From Streptomyces sp. HUAS CB01 (GTDB lineage Bacteria > Actinomycetota > Actinomycetes > Streptomycetales > Streptomycetaceae), in contig NZ_CP129137.1 in NCBI RefSeq assembly GCF_030406905.1, forward strand, positions 7,967,501 to 8,031,500: DNA of 64,000 nucleotides, given 5' to 3'. The notes under the pieces are model-generated. The model saw nothing but the letters and a program-made list of their open reading frames with translations, searched no databases and was not told the DNA's origin. Every line of letters begins with the position of its first letter. The stretch's first letter is position 1. A program made the position numbers and the translations under genes. Below, one piece after another: positions 42,466 to 51,376 of this stretch.

Positions 42466-42509
42466 CGGCGGCCGTGCACCCAATCTTCTTTCCCGAGGGG
42501 GATCCTGAG

Positions 42510-43631
42510 TTGAGTCGTCAGTGGAGATGCGCGCGGGTGGTGACCGCCGGCGCGCTGGCCGGCGCGATCGCCCTCATGGGCGGCGTACCGGCGTGGGCGA
42601 GCGCCGGCGCCGCCCCCGCCGCCCCCGCCGCCGTACCGTCACAGCAGGCCCAGGCGCAGCAGACCCTGTCGCCGGAGATGGCCGCCGCCGTCGAGGAGGC
42701 CCGCAGGCGGGTGACATCGATGGCGAAGACCCACCCGGCCGCCGAGGTGCGGACCTCGGCGTGGAACGCCTTGCGCAGCACCCGGGGGGCCCAGGCGCTC
42801 CTGGAGTGGCTGGCCCCCGGCGGCGGCTTCGACGGCGCGAAGCAGCGGGCCCGGGACACCCGCGCCCGCAACAAGGCGTTCTGCGAGCGGGTGATCGCCA
42901 CCCACACGGCGCAGTTCTCCCCGCAGGTGCGGGCCGCCGCGACCCGCGCCCTGAAGGGGGGCGCCGCCGAGCAGGCCGCGTTCGTCGCGACCGGCTACGC
43001 CGAGGCGCAGCGCCGCGACCGTGCCGCCCGCGAGGCCGGTGAGCAGCAGCGGCTGGACGTCGCCGCCGCCGACCGCGAGTTCGTCCGCGCCCTCGGCACC
43101 GAGGACCCGGGCGAGCAGGTGCGCGTCGCCGCCCAGTGGGCGCTGCGGCCGGGAGCCACGGACGCCGACGTGGCGGAGTTCTTCGGATACGGCTGGGCCA
43201 CCGGCGCCACGCTGGACCTGACCGCGTACCGCACCCGGGTGGCCGACGCCGAGGCGGTACGCCACCACACGCTGACCCGCCTGATCGCCGAGGCCACGGC
43301 GGCCGAGGCAGCGGTGGACGGCGCGGCCGATGCCGCACGCGCGCGAGCGGAGGCGGAACGCGCCTGGCAGGCGGTGTCCGAGCACGCCGGCGCGGCACAG
43401 CGCGCCTGGCAGGCCGAACAGGCCGCCGCGGCCGCCCAGGCGGAGAACTGGCGGATCGTCGCCCAGCTCTCCCGCGAATCCGCCGAGCGCCTCTGGCAGG
43501 CGATCGCCGGCACCGCCGACGACCACGAGGCCGCCTGGTCCGGGGAGCGGACGGCGGCGGACGAGGCTGCCGCGTTCTGGAAGGCCATGTTCGACCGCGC
43601 CCAGGACGGCGAGAACCGCACCCGGGGCTGA
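42510..43631 (+). CDS. Secreted ALF-repeat protein with helical C-terminus
   Basis: The 373-residue preprotein starts at a TTG (42510) with GAGGGGG 8 nt upstream. It has a signal peptide CARVVTAGALAGAIALMGGVPAWASA. Two or three ALF-type repeats follow (EVRTSAWNALRSTRGAQALLEWLAPGG, QVRAAATRALKGGAAEQAAFVATGYAEA, QVRVAAQWALRPGATDADVAEFFGYGWATG). The C-terminal third is a long alanine-rich helical region with repeated AERAWQA/AQRAWQA words. No toxin or enzyme end is visible. It has the same start-site layout as the giant protein downstream. Confidence 0.8.
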   Translation: MSRQWRCARVVTAGALAGAIALMGGVPAWASAGAAPAAPAAVPSQQAQAQQTLSPEMAAAVEEARRRVTSMAKTHPAAEVRTSAWNALRSTRGAQALLEWLAPGGGFDGAKQRARDTRARNKAFCERVIATHTAQFSPQVRAAATRALKGGAAEQAAFVATGYAEAQRRDRAAREAGEQQRLDVAAADREFVRALGTEDPGEQVRVAAQWALRPGATDADVAEFFGYGWATGATLDLTAYRTRVADAEAVRHHTLTRLIAEATAAEAAVDGAADAARARAEAERAWQAVSEHAGAAQRAWQAEQAAAAAQAENWRIVAQLSRESAERLWQAIAGTADDHEAAWSGERTAADEAAAFWKAMFDRAQDGENRTRG

Positions 43632-43645
43632 CCCGGGGCGTATGA

Positions 43646-43676
43646 CCGGCCCCGTCCGCACCCGGGGCGGGGCCGG
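43646..43676 (+). terminator. Hairpin after the second ALF gene
   Basis: CCGGCCCCG and CGGGGCCGG form a 9-bp stem with a 13-nt loop, 15 nt after the stop codon. Confidence 0.6.
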
Positions 43677-43961
43677 ACAGCCCGTGGCGCCCGTGAGCGG
43701 GGACGTGACGGGGGCGTGCGGCCGGGGGAATGCCCGTCGGGCCGGGCCGGGGTCCGGAAATCCGGCCCCGGCGCCCATGAATTCCGGCCCTGGCACCGCC
43801 CGGATCCGGTCGCGTAACGCCCGGAGATCCGGTCCGGCACCGGCTCAGGACTCAGGGTGTCCGGCCGGCCCGTGACCGGGGCCGTCCGGACGGCACACCG
43901 ACCACCCCGCCCCCCGACCAGGGGCCGGGGTTCTTCCAACCACTCGTCGAGGGGGATTCCC

Positions 43962-46900
43962 GTGAGGGGAAGATTCCGGCCCAGAGCCGAAGGGCTGCGC
44001 GTGGGCGTGGCCACGCACGTACGAAAGGCCGTGTCCGCGGCGATCGCCGTGGCGGTGCTGGGCACCGTCACCGGCGAGGCCGCCGCCGCGACCTCCGTAC
44101 GCACCGAGCAGGCGTCGCTGACTCGGACGCTCCAGTCGCTGGACCGGCTCGCGGCGGCGGTGACGCCGCAGAGCGACCCGGCCCCGGCCCCTGCCGCCAC
44201 GTCCGAACTCGACCGCATCAGCGACGAGCGCGATCGGCAACTGGTCGAGGACTTTGCGGAGTTCGACGAGGAGGAGGAAGTCCGCGAGGCCGCCAGGAAG
44301 GCGCTGGAGAGCACCGACCCGGACGCCATCCGCACCTTCCTGGAGCGCGGGGAGGCCGAGGCGCGCCAGCGCGCCAAGGACAAGCGTGCCGACGTCGACA
44401 CGGGGAACCGCCGCCAGATCGAGGGGCTGCGCGGCACCGGCGGCCCGTTCTTCAACGCGGAGGTCGAGCGCGTCCTGAAGGGTACGGCGCAGGACCGCGC
44501 GGACTTCCTGGCCTTCGGCGCCGACATCGCCCGGCAGCGGGACAAGGCGACCGAGCAGAACGAGAAGGAACGCGCGGCGGAGAACCGCAAGCGGGTCGAG
44601 ATGCTCGTGGCCGTGGGCGGCCCCGAGGTGAAGAGGGCCGCGCAGGCCGCCCTGGACACCGGCGACGACAAGGCGATCGCCGAGTTCCTGGACAAGGGCT
44701 ACCTGGTCGCCGCGCAGAAGGACGCGGACGACCGGGCGGCCCACGAGAAGGCGCAGAAGGAGGCGCTGGAGGCGGCGGAGCGGCTGCGGAAGCTGGCGGA
44801 GAACGCCGCCCGTGCCGCCGAGGCCCGTACCAAGCTGATCGCCGCGCACGGAAGCGCGGTGAAGGCGCTCAAGACCGCGTCGAACGCGATGAACGCGGCG
44901 GCCGCGCAGTCGCGCGAGGCCGACCGGATGCTTGCGGCCGACCGGGCCGGAAAGCGCGTCTCCGACTACGGGCCGGTCAAGGTGGAGATTGCCCGCCAGG
45001 TCGGTATCGCCGAGGACGCGTCCAGGCAGGCGCAGGTCGCGGCTCTGCAGGCCAAGGTGCAGGCGGATGTGCTGGTCGACACCGGGCTGACCCACGGCGT
45101 CCAGTGGTCGGAGGTCGCCTCCGGTATCGCGGGTGCGGCGGACGCGGCGGCCAAGGCGGCGGCCACCGCGCAGCACGCGGTGGACGCCTCGGCCGCCGAC
45201 GCCGCCGGGCTGAACGCCAAGAACCAGGCCGAACTGCACGAGCAGCAGGCCAAGAAGTGGCGGGCGAACGCCGAGGAGCATGCGAAGGCCGCGGCCCGGC
45301 TCGCCGAGGCGGCGGCCAAGCAGGCGAAGATCGCGGCCGATGCGGCGGCCAAGTCCCGCCAGGCCCGGATCGCCGCCGAGCAGGCCGAGAAGGAGGCGTG
45401 GGAGCACGCCCGCAAGACGCGGGACGCGCGGATCGAGGCACAGCGCCAGGCACGGATCGCCGCCGAACAGCGGGCCATCGCCGAACGCGAGCGTGACCTC
45501 GCGGCGGCCGCCCGGGCGCGTGCGGAGCGGGAACGGGACATCGCCGCGGCGGCACGAGCACGTGCCGAAGCCGAGGCCCGTACCGCCTCCGCCCGCCGGG
45601 CCGACGCCCAGGCCGCCGCCGCCGTGGCGGCACAGAAGCGGGCCACCGCGCAGACCCAGGAGGGCATCGCCGCCAAGGCCGACGAACAGGCCCGGGGCGA
45701 GGAGACCAAGGCCCGCACCGCCCGCAACAAGGCGGTCGAGGCCGAACGCGTCCACAACGCCGAAGCGGCCAGGGCCCGGGCGACCGAGGCGATGGCCGCC
45801 AAGGCCGCAGGCACCGAGCACGCCGAGACCGCCCGCGCGGCGGCCACCGAGGCGCGCTCCGCGGCCAATGCCGCCGGCACGGCGGCCGGTACGGCACGGG
45901 GCGCGGCCGACCAGGCGTCGGCCGCGGCGGTACGTTCCCGCTCGGCGGCCATCGAGGCTGCCGGAGCGGCGGCACGCGCCCGCGCGGCGGCCGCCGAGGC
46001 CACCGCGCACGCGGCACGCGCCAACGCCGCCGCCAACAAGGCCGAAGCGGCCGCCTTCGCGGCGAACGCGGCGGCGAACCGGGCCGAGGCCGAGGCCGCG
46101 CTCACCCGCGCCGCCGCGCAGCGGGCCAATGCCCAGGCGGCCGAGGCCACCGCGCAGGAAGCCCGCGCGGGCATCGCGGCCCACGAGGCGTCCCGGCTGG
46201 CCGGACTGGCCGCCGTCCACGCCAACCAGTCGCTCCAGGCGGCCAACCGCACCCGTGACGAGGCCGACGGCGCCACCCGTGAGGCGGCGATGGCCCGCCT
46301 CCAGTCCACGATCGCGCTCCAGGCCGCCGCGTCGGCCCGTACCACCGCGGCCGGCATCGCCGACCCGGCGAACACCGCCATCGCGCTCACCGCGCCGTTC
46401 ACCGGCACCGACGTCGACGCCGACTTCGCCGCCGAGGTGGCCAAGGCCGCCCAGGTGATGGGCCAGGCCGAGGTCACCAAGGCCGACTCCAGGGCGGCCG
46501 AGGCGGTCAAGGCCGCCGAGGCCGCCGAAGCCGCCGCCAAGCGGGCCAACGCCCAGGTCGCCCCGGCGTTCAAGGCGGCTGCAGCCGCCGCCCGTTCCTC
46601 CGCCGACGCGGCCCGCTCCTCGGCGGCGGCGATGAAGTCCGCCGCCCAGGCGGCCGAGGACGGCGCCAAGGCCCGGGCCGCCGCGGCACGGGCCAACGAG
46701 GCCGACGCCCAGGCCCAGGCCGACGCCAAGCTCGCCCGCCAGGCCGCCAACCAGGCGTTCGCCGACGCGGCCGCCGCCCGCAACGCCGCCACCCAGGCGG
46801 AGGCCGAGGCCGCCCGCGCCCGGGGCGCCGCCGCCGACGCCGAGAACCACGCGGCCGCCGCCAACAGCGCCGCGAACCTGGCCGAGCAGGAAGCGAGCGT

Positions 46901-47951
46901 CGCCCAGGGCGCCGCCGCCCAGGCGGAGAAGGACGCCACCGACGCGAACAAGTTCGCCGAGTCCGCCGAGAAGCACGCCACCTCCGCCGAGACGGCCGCC
47001 AAGAACGCCGGCACGTACGCCAAGGAGGCCGACGAGGCCGCCAAGAAGGCCGAGGAGTACCAGCGCGAGCTGGAGCGCAAGGAGCGCGAGGAGGCCGCCA
47101 AGAGCAAGGAGAACGGCGACCCCTACTCCCTGGACGAGGCGGAGCGCAAGGCTCTCGAAGCCGCGGGCATCAGTCCGGCCGAGTACGAGGCTGCCCGGGC
47201 GCTGTCACAGCAGAACCTCCTCGACTACCTCAAGGAGAACGGCGCCGAACTCCTCGTCGAACTCGCCGCCGAGGAGATCAAGGAATGCTGGGACGACCCC
47301 GACATCCCGACCTGCCTCTGGGCAGTCGTCAACAACCTGCCCTGGACGAAGGCAGCCTCCCTGGTCACCAAGCTCCCGAAGCTCGGCAAGGCCATCTTGG
47401 GCATCAAGGACTTCCTCGACAAGTCGGCCAAGGCGAAGAAGCTCGTCGACAAGGGCGAGGAGATCCTCGACGACGTATGGAAAAAGCTGCCGGCCTGTGC
47501 AACGGACAAGAAGAAGAACGGTGCCGCAGCACGCTCGTCCGCGTGGTCCGCGGCGGACGGCAAGCGCCGGTCGTTCGTGATGACGGCCGACGGCGATGAT
47601 CCGGGAAGTCTGGGCCTCAAGCGCGAGGAGTACATCGCTAAGCTGCTCGGCGGCAAGGTCGCCAAGGACGACAAGGGCCAGGACATCAAGATCGTCATGC
47701 CCAACGTCGGTTCGAGCGGCCTCGATGTCATCGGACCGAACGGTGAATACGTCTACGTGGGCGGAGGCGCCAAGGCAGCCAATCCGTCCAAGTTCGGAAA
47801 GGCCCTCAAGATCAACAAGTACGCGGCCGACGAGGCGGGTGTGAAAGCGATCTACTACCTGGCCGACAACACACCGGAGTCGGCCATCAAGCAGGCCAAG
47901 AAGGTATTCGGAGAAGAGAATGTGCACATCTTCACGCTGCCGAGCTGCTAG
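43962..47951 (+). CDS. Giant secreted ALF/coiled-coil protein with C-terminal toxin-like domain
   Basis: The preprotein has 1329 residues. The GTG at 43962 has GAGGGGG 7 nt upstream and leads into a signal peptide (VRKAVSAAIAVAVLGTVTGEAAA). Residues about 70-280 hold ALF-type repeats (EEVREAARKALESTDPDAIRTFLERG, EVKRAAQAALDTGDDKAIAEFLDKGY). From about 280 to 1050 it is a continuous alanine-rich coiled coil, possibly a filament. After PYSLDEAE comes a pretoxin-like block (IKECWDDPDIPTCLWAVVNNLPW) and, from about 1205, a compact domain with LKREEYIAKLLGG, GLDVIGPNGEYVYVGGGAKAAN and a terminal cysteine. This layout is that of a polymorphic toxin. A nuclease fold is possible but unproven. Confidence 0.85.
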   Translation: MRGRFRPRAEGLRVGVATHVRKAVSAAIAVAVLGTVTGEAAAATSVRTEQASLTRTLQSLDRLAAAVTPQSDPAPAPAATSELDRISDERDRQLVEDFAEFDEEEEVREAARKALESTDPDAIRTFLERGEAEARQRAKDKRADVDTGNRRQIEGLRGTGGPFFNAEVERVLKGTAQDRADFLAFGADIARQRDKATEQNEKERAAENRKRVEMLVAVGGPEVKRAAQAALDTGDDKAIAEFLDKGYLVAAQKDADDRAAHEKAQKEALEAAERLRKLAENAARAAEARTKLIAAHGSAVKALKTASNAMNAAAAQSREADRMLAADRAGKRVSDYGPVKVEIARQVGIAEDASRQAQVAALQAKVQADVLVDTGLTHGVQWSEVASGIAGAADAAAKAAATAQHAVDASAADAAGLNAKNQAELHEQQAKKWRANAEEHAKAAARLAEAAAKQAKIAADAAAKSRQARIAAEQAEKEAWEHARKTRDARIEAQRQARIAAEQRAIAERERDLAAAARARAERERDIAAAARARAEAEARTASARRADAQAAAAVAAQKRATAQTQEGIAAKADEQARGEETKARTARNKAVEAERVHNAEAARARATEAMAAKAAGTEHAETARAAATEARSAANAAGTAAGTARGAADQASAAAVRSRSAAIEAAGAAARARAAAAEATAHAARANAAANKAEAAAFAANAAANRAEAEAALTRAAAQRANAQAAEATAQEARAGIAAHEASRLAGLAAVHANQSLQAANRTRDEADGATREAAMARLQSTIALQAAASARTTAAGIADPANTAIALTAPFTGTDVDADFAAEVAKAAQVMGQAEVTKADSRAAEAVKAAEAAEAAAKRANAQVAPAFKAAAAAARSSADAARSSAAAMKSAAQAAEDGAKARAAAARANEADAQAQADAKLARQAANQAFADAAAARNAATQAEAEAARARGAAADAENHAAAANSAANLAEQEASVAQGAAAQAEKDATDANKFAESAEKHATSAETAAKNAGTYAKEADEAAKKAEEYQRELERKEREEAAKSKENGDPYSLDEAERKALEAAGISPAEYEAARALSQQNLLDYLKENGAELLVELAAEEIKECWDDPDIPTCLWAVVNNLPWTKAASLVTKLPKLGKAILGIKDFLDKSAKAKKLVDKGEEILDDVWKKLPACATDKKKNGAAARSSAWSAADGKRRSFVMTADGDDPGSLGLKREEYIAKLLGGKVAKDDKGQDIKIVMPNVGSSGLDVIGPNGEYVYVGGGAKAANPSKFGKALKINKYAADEAGVKAIYYLADNTPESAIKQAKKVFGEENVHIFTLPSC

Positions 47952-47953
47952 CC

Positions 47954-48535
47954 ATGTCTGACGGATACATCCGGTGGTACCGCGAATCGGCGGCCACATC
48001 GACCTTTGCCGAACAGGCCGAGCTCTTCGAGGCATACGGGCTCGGGCTCGTCCACCCGGCGAGGGGAGCAGCCGTGGTGCTCGACGTCGAAGGGGACGAT
48101 GTCCTCATGGACCCGGAGGAGCTCGGCCGGCTCCTGGGTCTGCGTATCGCGTCCATCACCATGAACTGGTGGTTCTCCGCCGACATCGACGTGGTCGACC
48201 AGTACGCGTACCAACCGCTCGGCTGCGAGATCCAGACGCTGTGGCTCGACGGCCTCACGACGGAGCAGGCCGACACCGTGGAAGCCGCCGTCGTCGCGGC
48301 GGCGACGGCACTTCCGGTGCCGACCCGCGCCGTGATCATCGACCGGGAGGGCGTGAGCGACCCCGACGACTGGGACGCGCCCGTGCTGTACGACGGCGAG
48401 GTACTGCCGATCTTCCCGGATCGGCTGCTCGCGTGCGACCCGCTCGCGGGCCGGCTCCTGAAGTCCTCGCCCGAGCTGCGCGGTGAAGAGGCTGGGAACG
48501 GCATGACCTCCCTGTCCCCTTACCGCCGGCTCTGA
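47954..48535 (+). CDS. Candidate immunity protein for the giant toxin-like protein
   Basis: The 193-residue cytoplasmic protein starts 2 nt after the stop of the giant gene and has no signal peptide. It contains WYRESAATSTFAEQAELFEAYGLGLVH, VVLDVEGDDVLMDPEELGRLLGLRIASITMNWWFSADIDVVDQY and a two-helix stretch TTEQADTVEAAVVAAATAL. It is acidic, as immunity proteins often are. I do not recognise a named immunity family. The assignment rests on position, size, charge and a terminator right after it. Confidence 0.7.
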   Translation: MSDGYIRWYRESAATSTFAEQAELFEAYGLGLVHPARGAAVVLDVEGDDVLMDPEELGRLLGLRIASITMNWWFSADIDVVDQYAYQPLGCEIQTLWLDGLTTEQADTVEAAVVAAATALPVPTRAVIIDREGVSDPDDWDAPVLYDGEVLPIFPDRLLACDPLAGRLLKSSPELRGEEAGNGMTSLSPYRRL

Positions 48536-48556
48536 CCACCGCCCGTCGGCCCGAGG

Positions 48557-48589
48557 AGGCCCCGCTGGACACACGTCCTGCGGGGCCTT
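48557..48589 (+). terminator. Hairpin closing the toxin/immunity unit
   Basis: AGGCCCCGC pairs perfectly with GCGGGGCCT around a 14-nt loop, 20 nt after the immunity gene. Confidence 0.75.
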
Positions 48590-48819
48590 CACCCGTGCAG
48601 GCAGTGCCCCGGCGGCGAGAACGTCGCACGCATGGCCCCACGCCCGCAGAACCCAAGCCACCGCTGGAATGCTGCCGGTTCTCCCAGGGCGTGCTGTTGA
48701 TGTGCGACCAGCACACGCGCCACGGGCTGTCTCTCGCCCTCCCGCCGATCTTGACCACCGGCGCCACTGCCGCGCCGCCGCTCCGAGTCGACAGAGGACC
48801 ATCCGAGGTGGAGGATCCA

Positions 48820-49242
48820 GGCCTCACACGTGCTCCGGCCTCCACGCGTACTACGTCGCCGCCGGGTCCGCGACCGTCCTGGTGCACAAAGCCAAGAAGA
48901 AGAAGTGCAACTTCCAGATCGACCACGTCGGCCAGGTCGACCAGGACTGGGTCACCAAGGGCGCCCACCTCAACATGAAGGACGGGATGGAGGTCGCCCT
49001 GCGCCCGGACGGCAGGGGGCATCACCGGCGAGGCCATCCGTCTGAGCAAGGGCACCGCCACCCAGAAGCAGGTGGACGCCGTGATCGACACGATCCAGTC
49101 GAACCCGAAGCTGCGAGAGGACATGATCTTGGTGACGAAGGCCGCCAAGGAGGTCTTCGAGTCGAGCGCCAAGACCATGAAGGAAGGCCGCAATCCTCAG
49201 TGGCGTTTCAGCAACGACCGGACAGAGGAGGTTCGGCGTTGA
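48820..49242 (+). pseudogene. C-terminal remnant of a second polymorphic toxin
   Basis: The reading HAYYVAAGSATVLVHKAKK is the end of the Rhs/Hint-like core seen before toxin domains (usually YYVLAGxTPVLVHN). A small basic domain follows: CNFQIDHVGQVDQDWVTKGAHLNMKDGMEVALRPDG, then, one frame over, ITGEAIRLSKGTATQKQVDAVIDTIQSNPKLREDMILVTKAAKEVFESSAKTM. The frameshift near 49012 and the missing N-terminal bulk mean it is a displaced or orphan toxin tip. Confidence 0.65.
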
Positions 49243-49265
49243 TCGACGCCACGGAGAAGGTGTAG

Positions 49266-49798
49266 ATGCCCGATCTGGATTTCTACGCCCATGTCGCCGC
49301 CCGCGGCGACGCGCTGGGGGCCGGAACCGGCTCGGAGCCCGCCGAATGGGAGGCGGCGCTGGGACCGGACTACCTCGACGACCGTTCCGAGGACCTGCTG
49401 CGCCGGGACTACGGACTGGTCGAGCTGTCCTTCCAGAAGAGTGATGACACATGGCCGTGCTTCGGCGTCAGTATCCAGGTGCACCGCCTGCTCCCGGGAG
49501 CGGCCGCTGTACCGCGCCCCCTCCGGGACGCCTACGGTGAGTTCGCTCGCCGGGTGCGTTTCGACGAACTGAGGGACATGATCACCGGCCTGGGCCACAC
49601 GGTCGAGCCGGACGACGCCCCTCCGGTCACGGACATGCACCGGTACCGGGTGTCCGTTCCGGCGCCCGGATCGTCGTCGTCGCGGATCCCGACCCGTACG
49701 GATAGGGCGACCCGGACCCGCACGACCCGGACGAACGCCAGGTGGGCGACGTCTGGTCGATCGGCCGCTCCCCGGCCTGGTGGTCCGCGAAGGACTGA
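49266..49798 (+). pseudogene. Immunity-like gene next to the toxin remnant, broken
   Basis: The start is well preserved: MPDLDFYAHVAARGDALG, then LGPDYLDDRSEDLLRRDYGLVELSF and VPRPLRDAYGEFARRVRFDELRDMI. Near 49650 the frame shifts. The expected end ARIVVVADPDPYG is followed by an in-frame TAG and then DERQVGDVWSIGR, finishing at 49798. It lies 23 nt after the toxin remnant, as an immunity gene would. Confidence 0.6.
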
Positions 49799-49819
49799 GC
49801 CGGGCCGCCCCCCGGGGGC

Positions 49820-50393
49820 AGACGCACGGCGCGGCGGGCGCTCCTCGGAGCACTCGCCGCGCCGTGCGCGACGACGCCCTTGCGCCGCAGGGCGCGGGTG
49901 ATCCGGCGGGCCCCATAGGTGGCCCCGGACCCGGCGTGGATCCCCTCGATCAGCGGCATGGGCTGCTCGCCCCGCAGCCGGCGGGCGGACTTCGGACGCT
50001 TTTTGCGGGCGAAATGGATGGACGGTGACAACTCCAGCACCCGGCAGACGGGATCACCCCGAGGCCCCGTTCGCGCAGGTGGTCGATCACTTGCTCGGCC
50101 TCGTCCGGGGACGGTCGATCTCCTGGGCAAAAAGCACGCTGGCCGCTTTGAGGATCTCATTCGCCTGCTTCAACTCCGCGGGTTCTTTACGGAGTTGCTT
50201 GAGCTCATCGCGTTCGGCGGTAGTCAGCCTCGTCCCGCTCGCCGCCGTCGGCCTCGGCCTGGCGGACCCAGCCGCGCAGGCCTTCGGGACGGATGCCGAG
50301 ATCCGCGACATGCGTGACGGGCCGGCCGGTGGCCCGGACCTCACGGATTGCGCGCTCGCGGAGCCCGTCGGGGCACTTACGCGGTGCTGCCAT
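49820..50393 (-). pseudogene. IS3-family element, OrfA and start of OrfB, frameshifted
   Basis: From the ATG at 50393, OrfA reads APRKCPDGLRERAIREVRATGRPVTHVADLGI. After a shift it continues with ERDELKQLRKEPAELKQANEILKAASVLFAQEIDRPRTRPSK, the usual leucine-zipper end. OrfB follows with DPVCRVLELSPSIHFARKKRPKSARRLRGEQPMPLIEGIH and YGARRITRALRRKG, then stops making sense. The catalytic domain is missing. Confidence 0.78.
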
Positions 50394-50461
50394 GGTGCTG
50401 GTGGACCTCCTTCGCCAGGATGGAACCCGGGCATCGGGGACTCCACGAAACGGGGTGCAGC

Positions 50462-51376
50462 TCACAGGCCCCGGCCGCGCAGCACCCGCCGCTCCAGCGG
50501 GCTGAAGATCAGCAGGTCGATGGCGATGCCGACGAGCAGGATCAGGAAGATTGCCAGGAACACCTGCGACATGCTGGCGTTGTTGCGCCCGTTCTCCAGC
50601 AACTGGCCGAGGCCGACGCCCAGATCGGGCGAGGAGGCGATGATCTCGGCGGCCATCAGCGATCGCCAGGAGAATGCCCATCCCTGCTTCAGTCCGGCGA
50701 GGTAGCCGGGGAGCGCGCCCGGCATCACGATGTGCCAGCCGCCGCGCAGGCCGGTCGCGCCCAGGGTGCGTCCGGCGCGCAGGAACAGCGGGGGGATCTG
50801 GTCGATGCCCGCGACAAGGCCGTTGGCGATGGAGGGGACCGCGCCGAGCAGGATCACGGCGTACATCATCGAGTTGTTCAGTCCCAGCCAGAGCACGGCG
50901 GGCGGCACCCAGGCCACGGATGGCAGCGACTGCAGACCGGACAGGACGGGGCCGACGGCCGCCCTGACGAATTTCACCCGGGCGACCAGCAGGCCGAGCG
51001 GCGTACCGATGGCGAGTGCCATCAGGAAGCCGAGCAGGCCGCGCGAGACGGATGTCCAGATGTAGTCGAGGAGCGTGCCCTGCCGCCAGGCGTCGGTCAC
51101 CTCGTCCCACACCGCGGACGGCGACGGCAGCTTGTAGTCGGGGGCGACCTCGGCCCACACCAGCAGCTGCCAGACCGCCAGCACCAGTGCGACGGCGGTG
51201 ATGGGCGGGAGTACTTTGCGTATCAGCGTCTCGCGCAGCGGTGTACGGTCGGTCTGTACCGAGTCCAGCGCGTCGAGCCCGGCCTCCAGCCCCGCCAGAT
51301 CCTGCGTGTCCTGGGACTCCCCGGCTGCCGATGAGCCCTCCCTCGTGGCGTCGGTGCCGGTGTCAGTGCTGGCCAT
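50462..51376 (-). CDS. ssuC: ABC transporter permease, aliphatic sulfonate type
   Basis: The 304-residue inner-membrane protein has about six membrane segments after a hydrophilic N-terminal 50 residues. It has the EAA-type coupling motif FLRAGRTLGATGLRGGWHIVMPGALPGYLAGLKQGWAFSWRSLMAAEII. It is of the SsuC/TauC/NitT family. Its start overlaps the ATPase gene by 14 bp. Together with the ATPase and the lipoprotein upstream it forms the first sulfonate importer of the region. Confidence 0.9.
   Translation of the reverse strand: MASTDTGTDATREGSSAAGESQDTQDLAGLEAGLDALDSVQTDRTPLRETLIRKVLPPITAVALVLAVWQLLVWAEVAPDYKLPSPSAVWDEVTDAWRQGTLLDYIWTSVSRGLLGFLMALAIGTPLGLLVARVKFVRAAVGPVLSGLQSLPSVAWVPPAVLWLGLNNSMMYAVILLGAVPSIANGLVAGIDQIPPLFLRAGRTLGATGLRGGWHIVMPGALPGYLAGLKQGWAFSWRSLMAAEIIASSPDLGVGLGQLLENGRNNASMSQVFLAIFLILLVGIAIDLLIFSPLERRVLRGRGL

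Noticed and set aside
43845..46976. Minus-strand ORF of 1043 residues with glycine-, leucine- and arginine-rich sequence
   Set aside because: It lies opposite the giant ALF/coiled-coil gene and simply mirrors its alanine codons. There is no start signal or domain.
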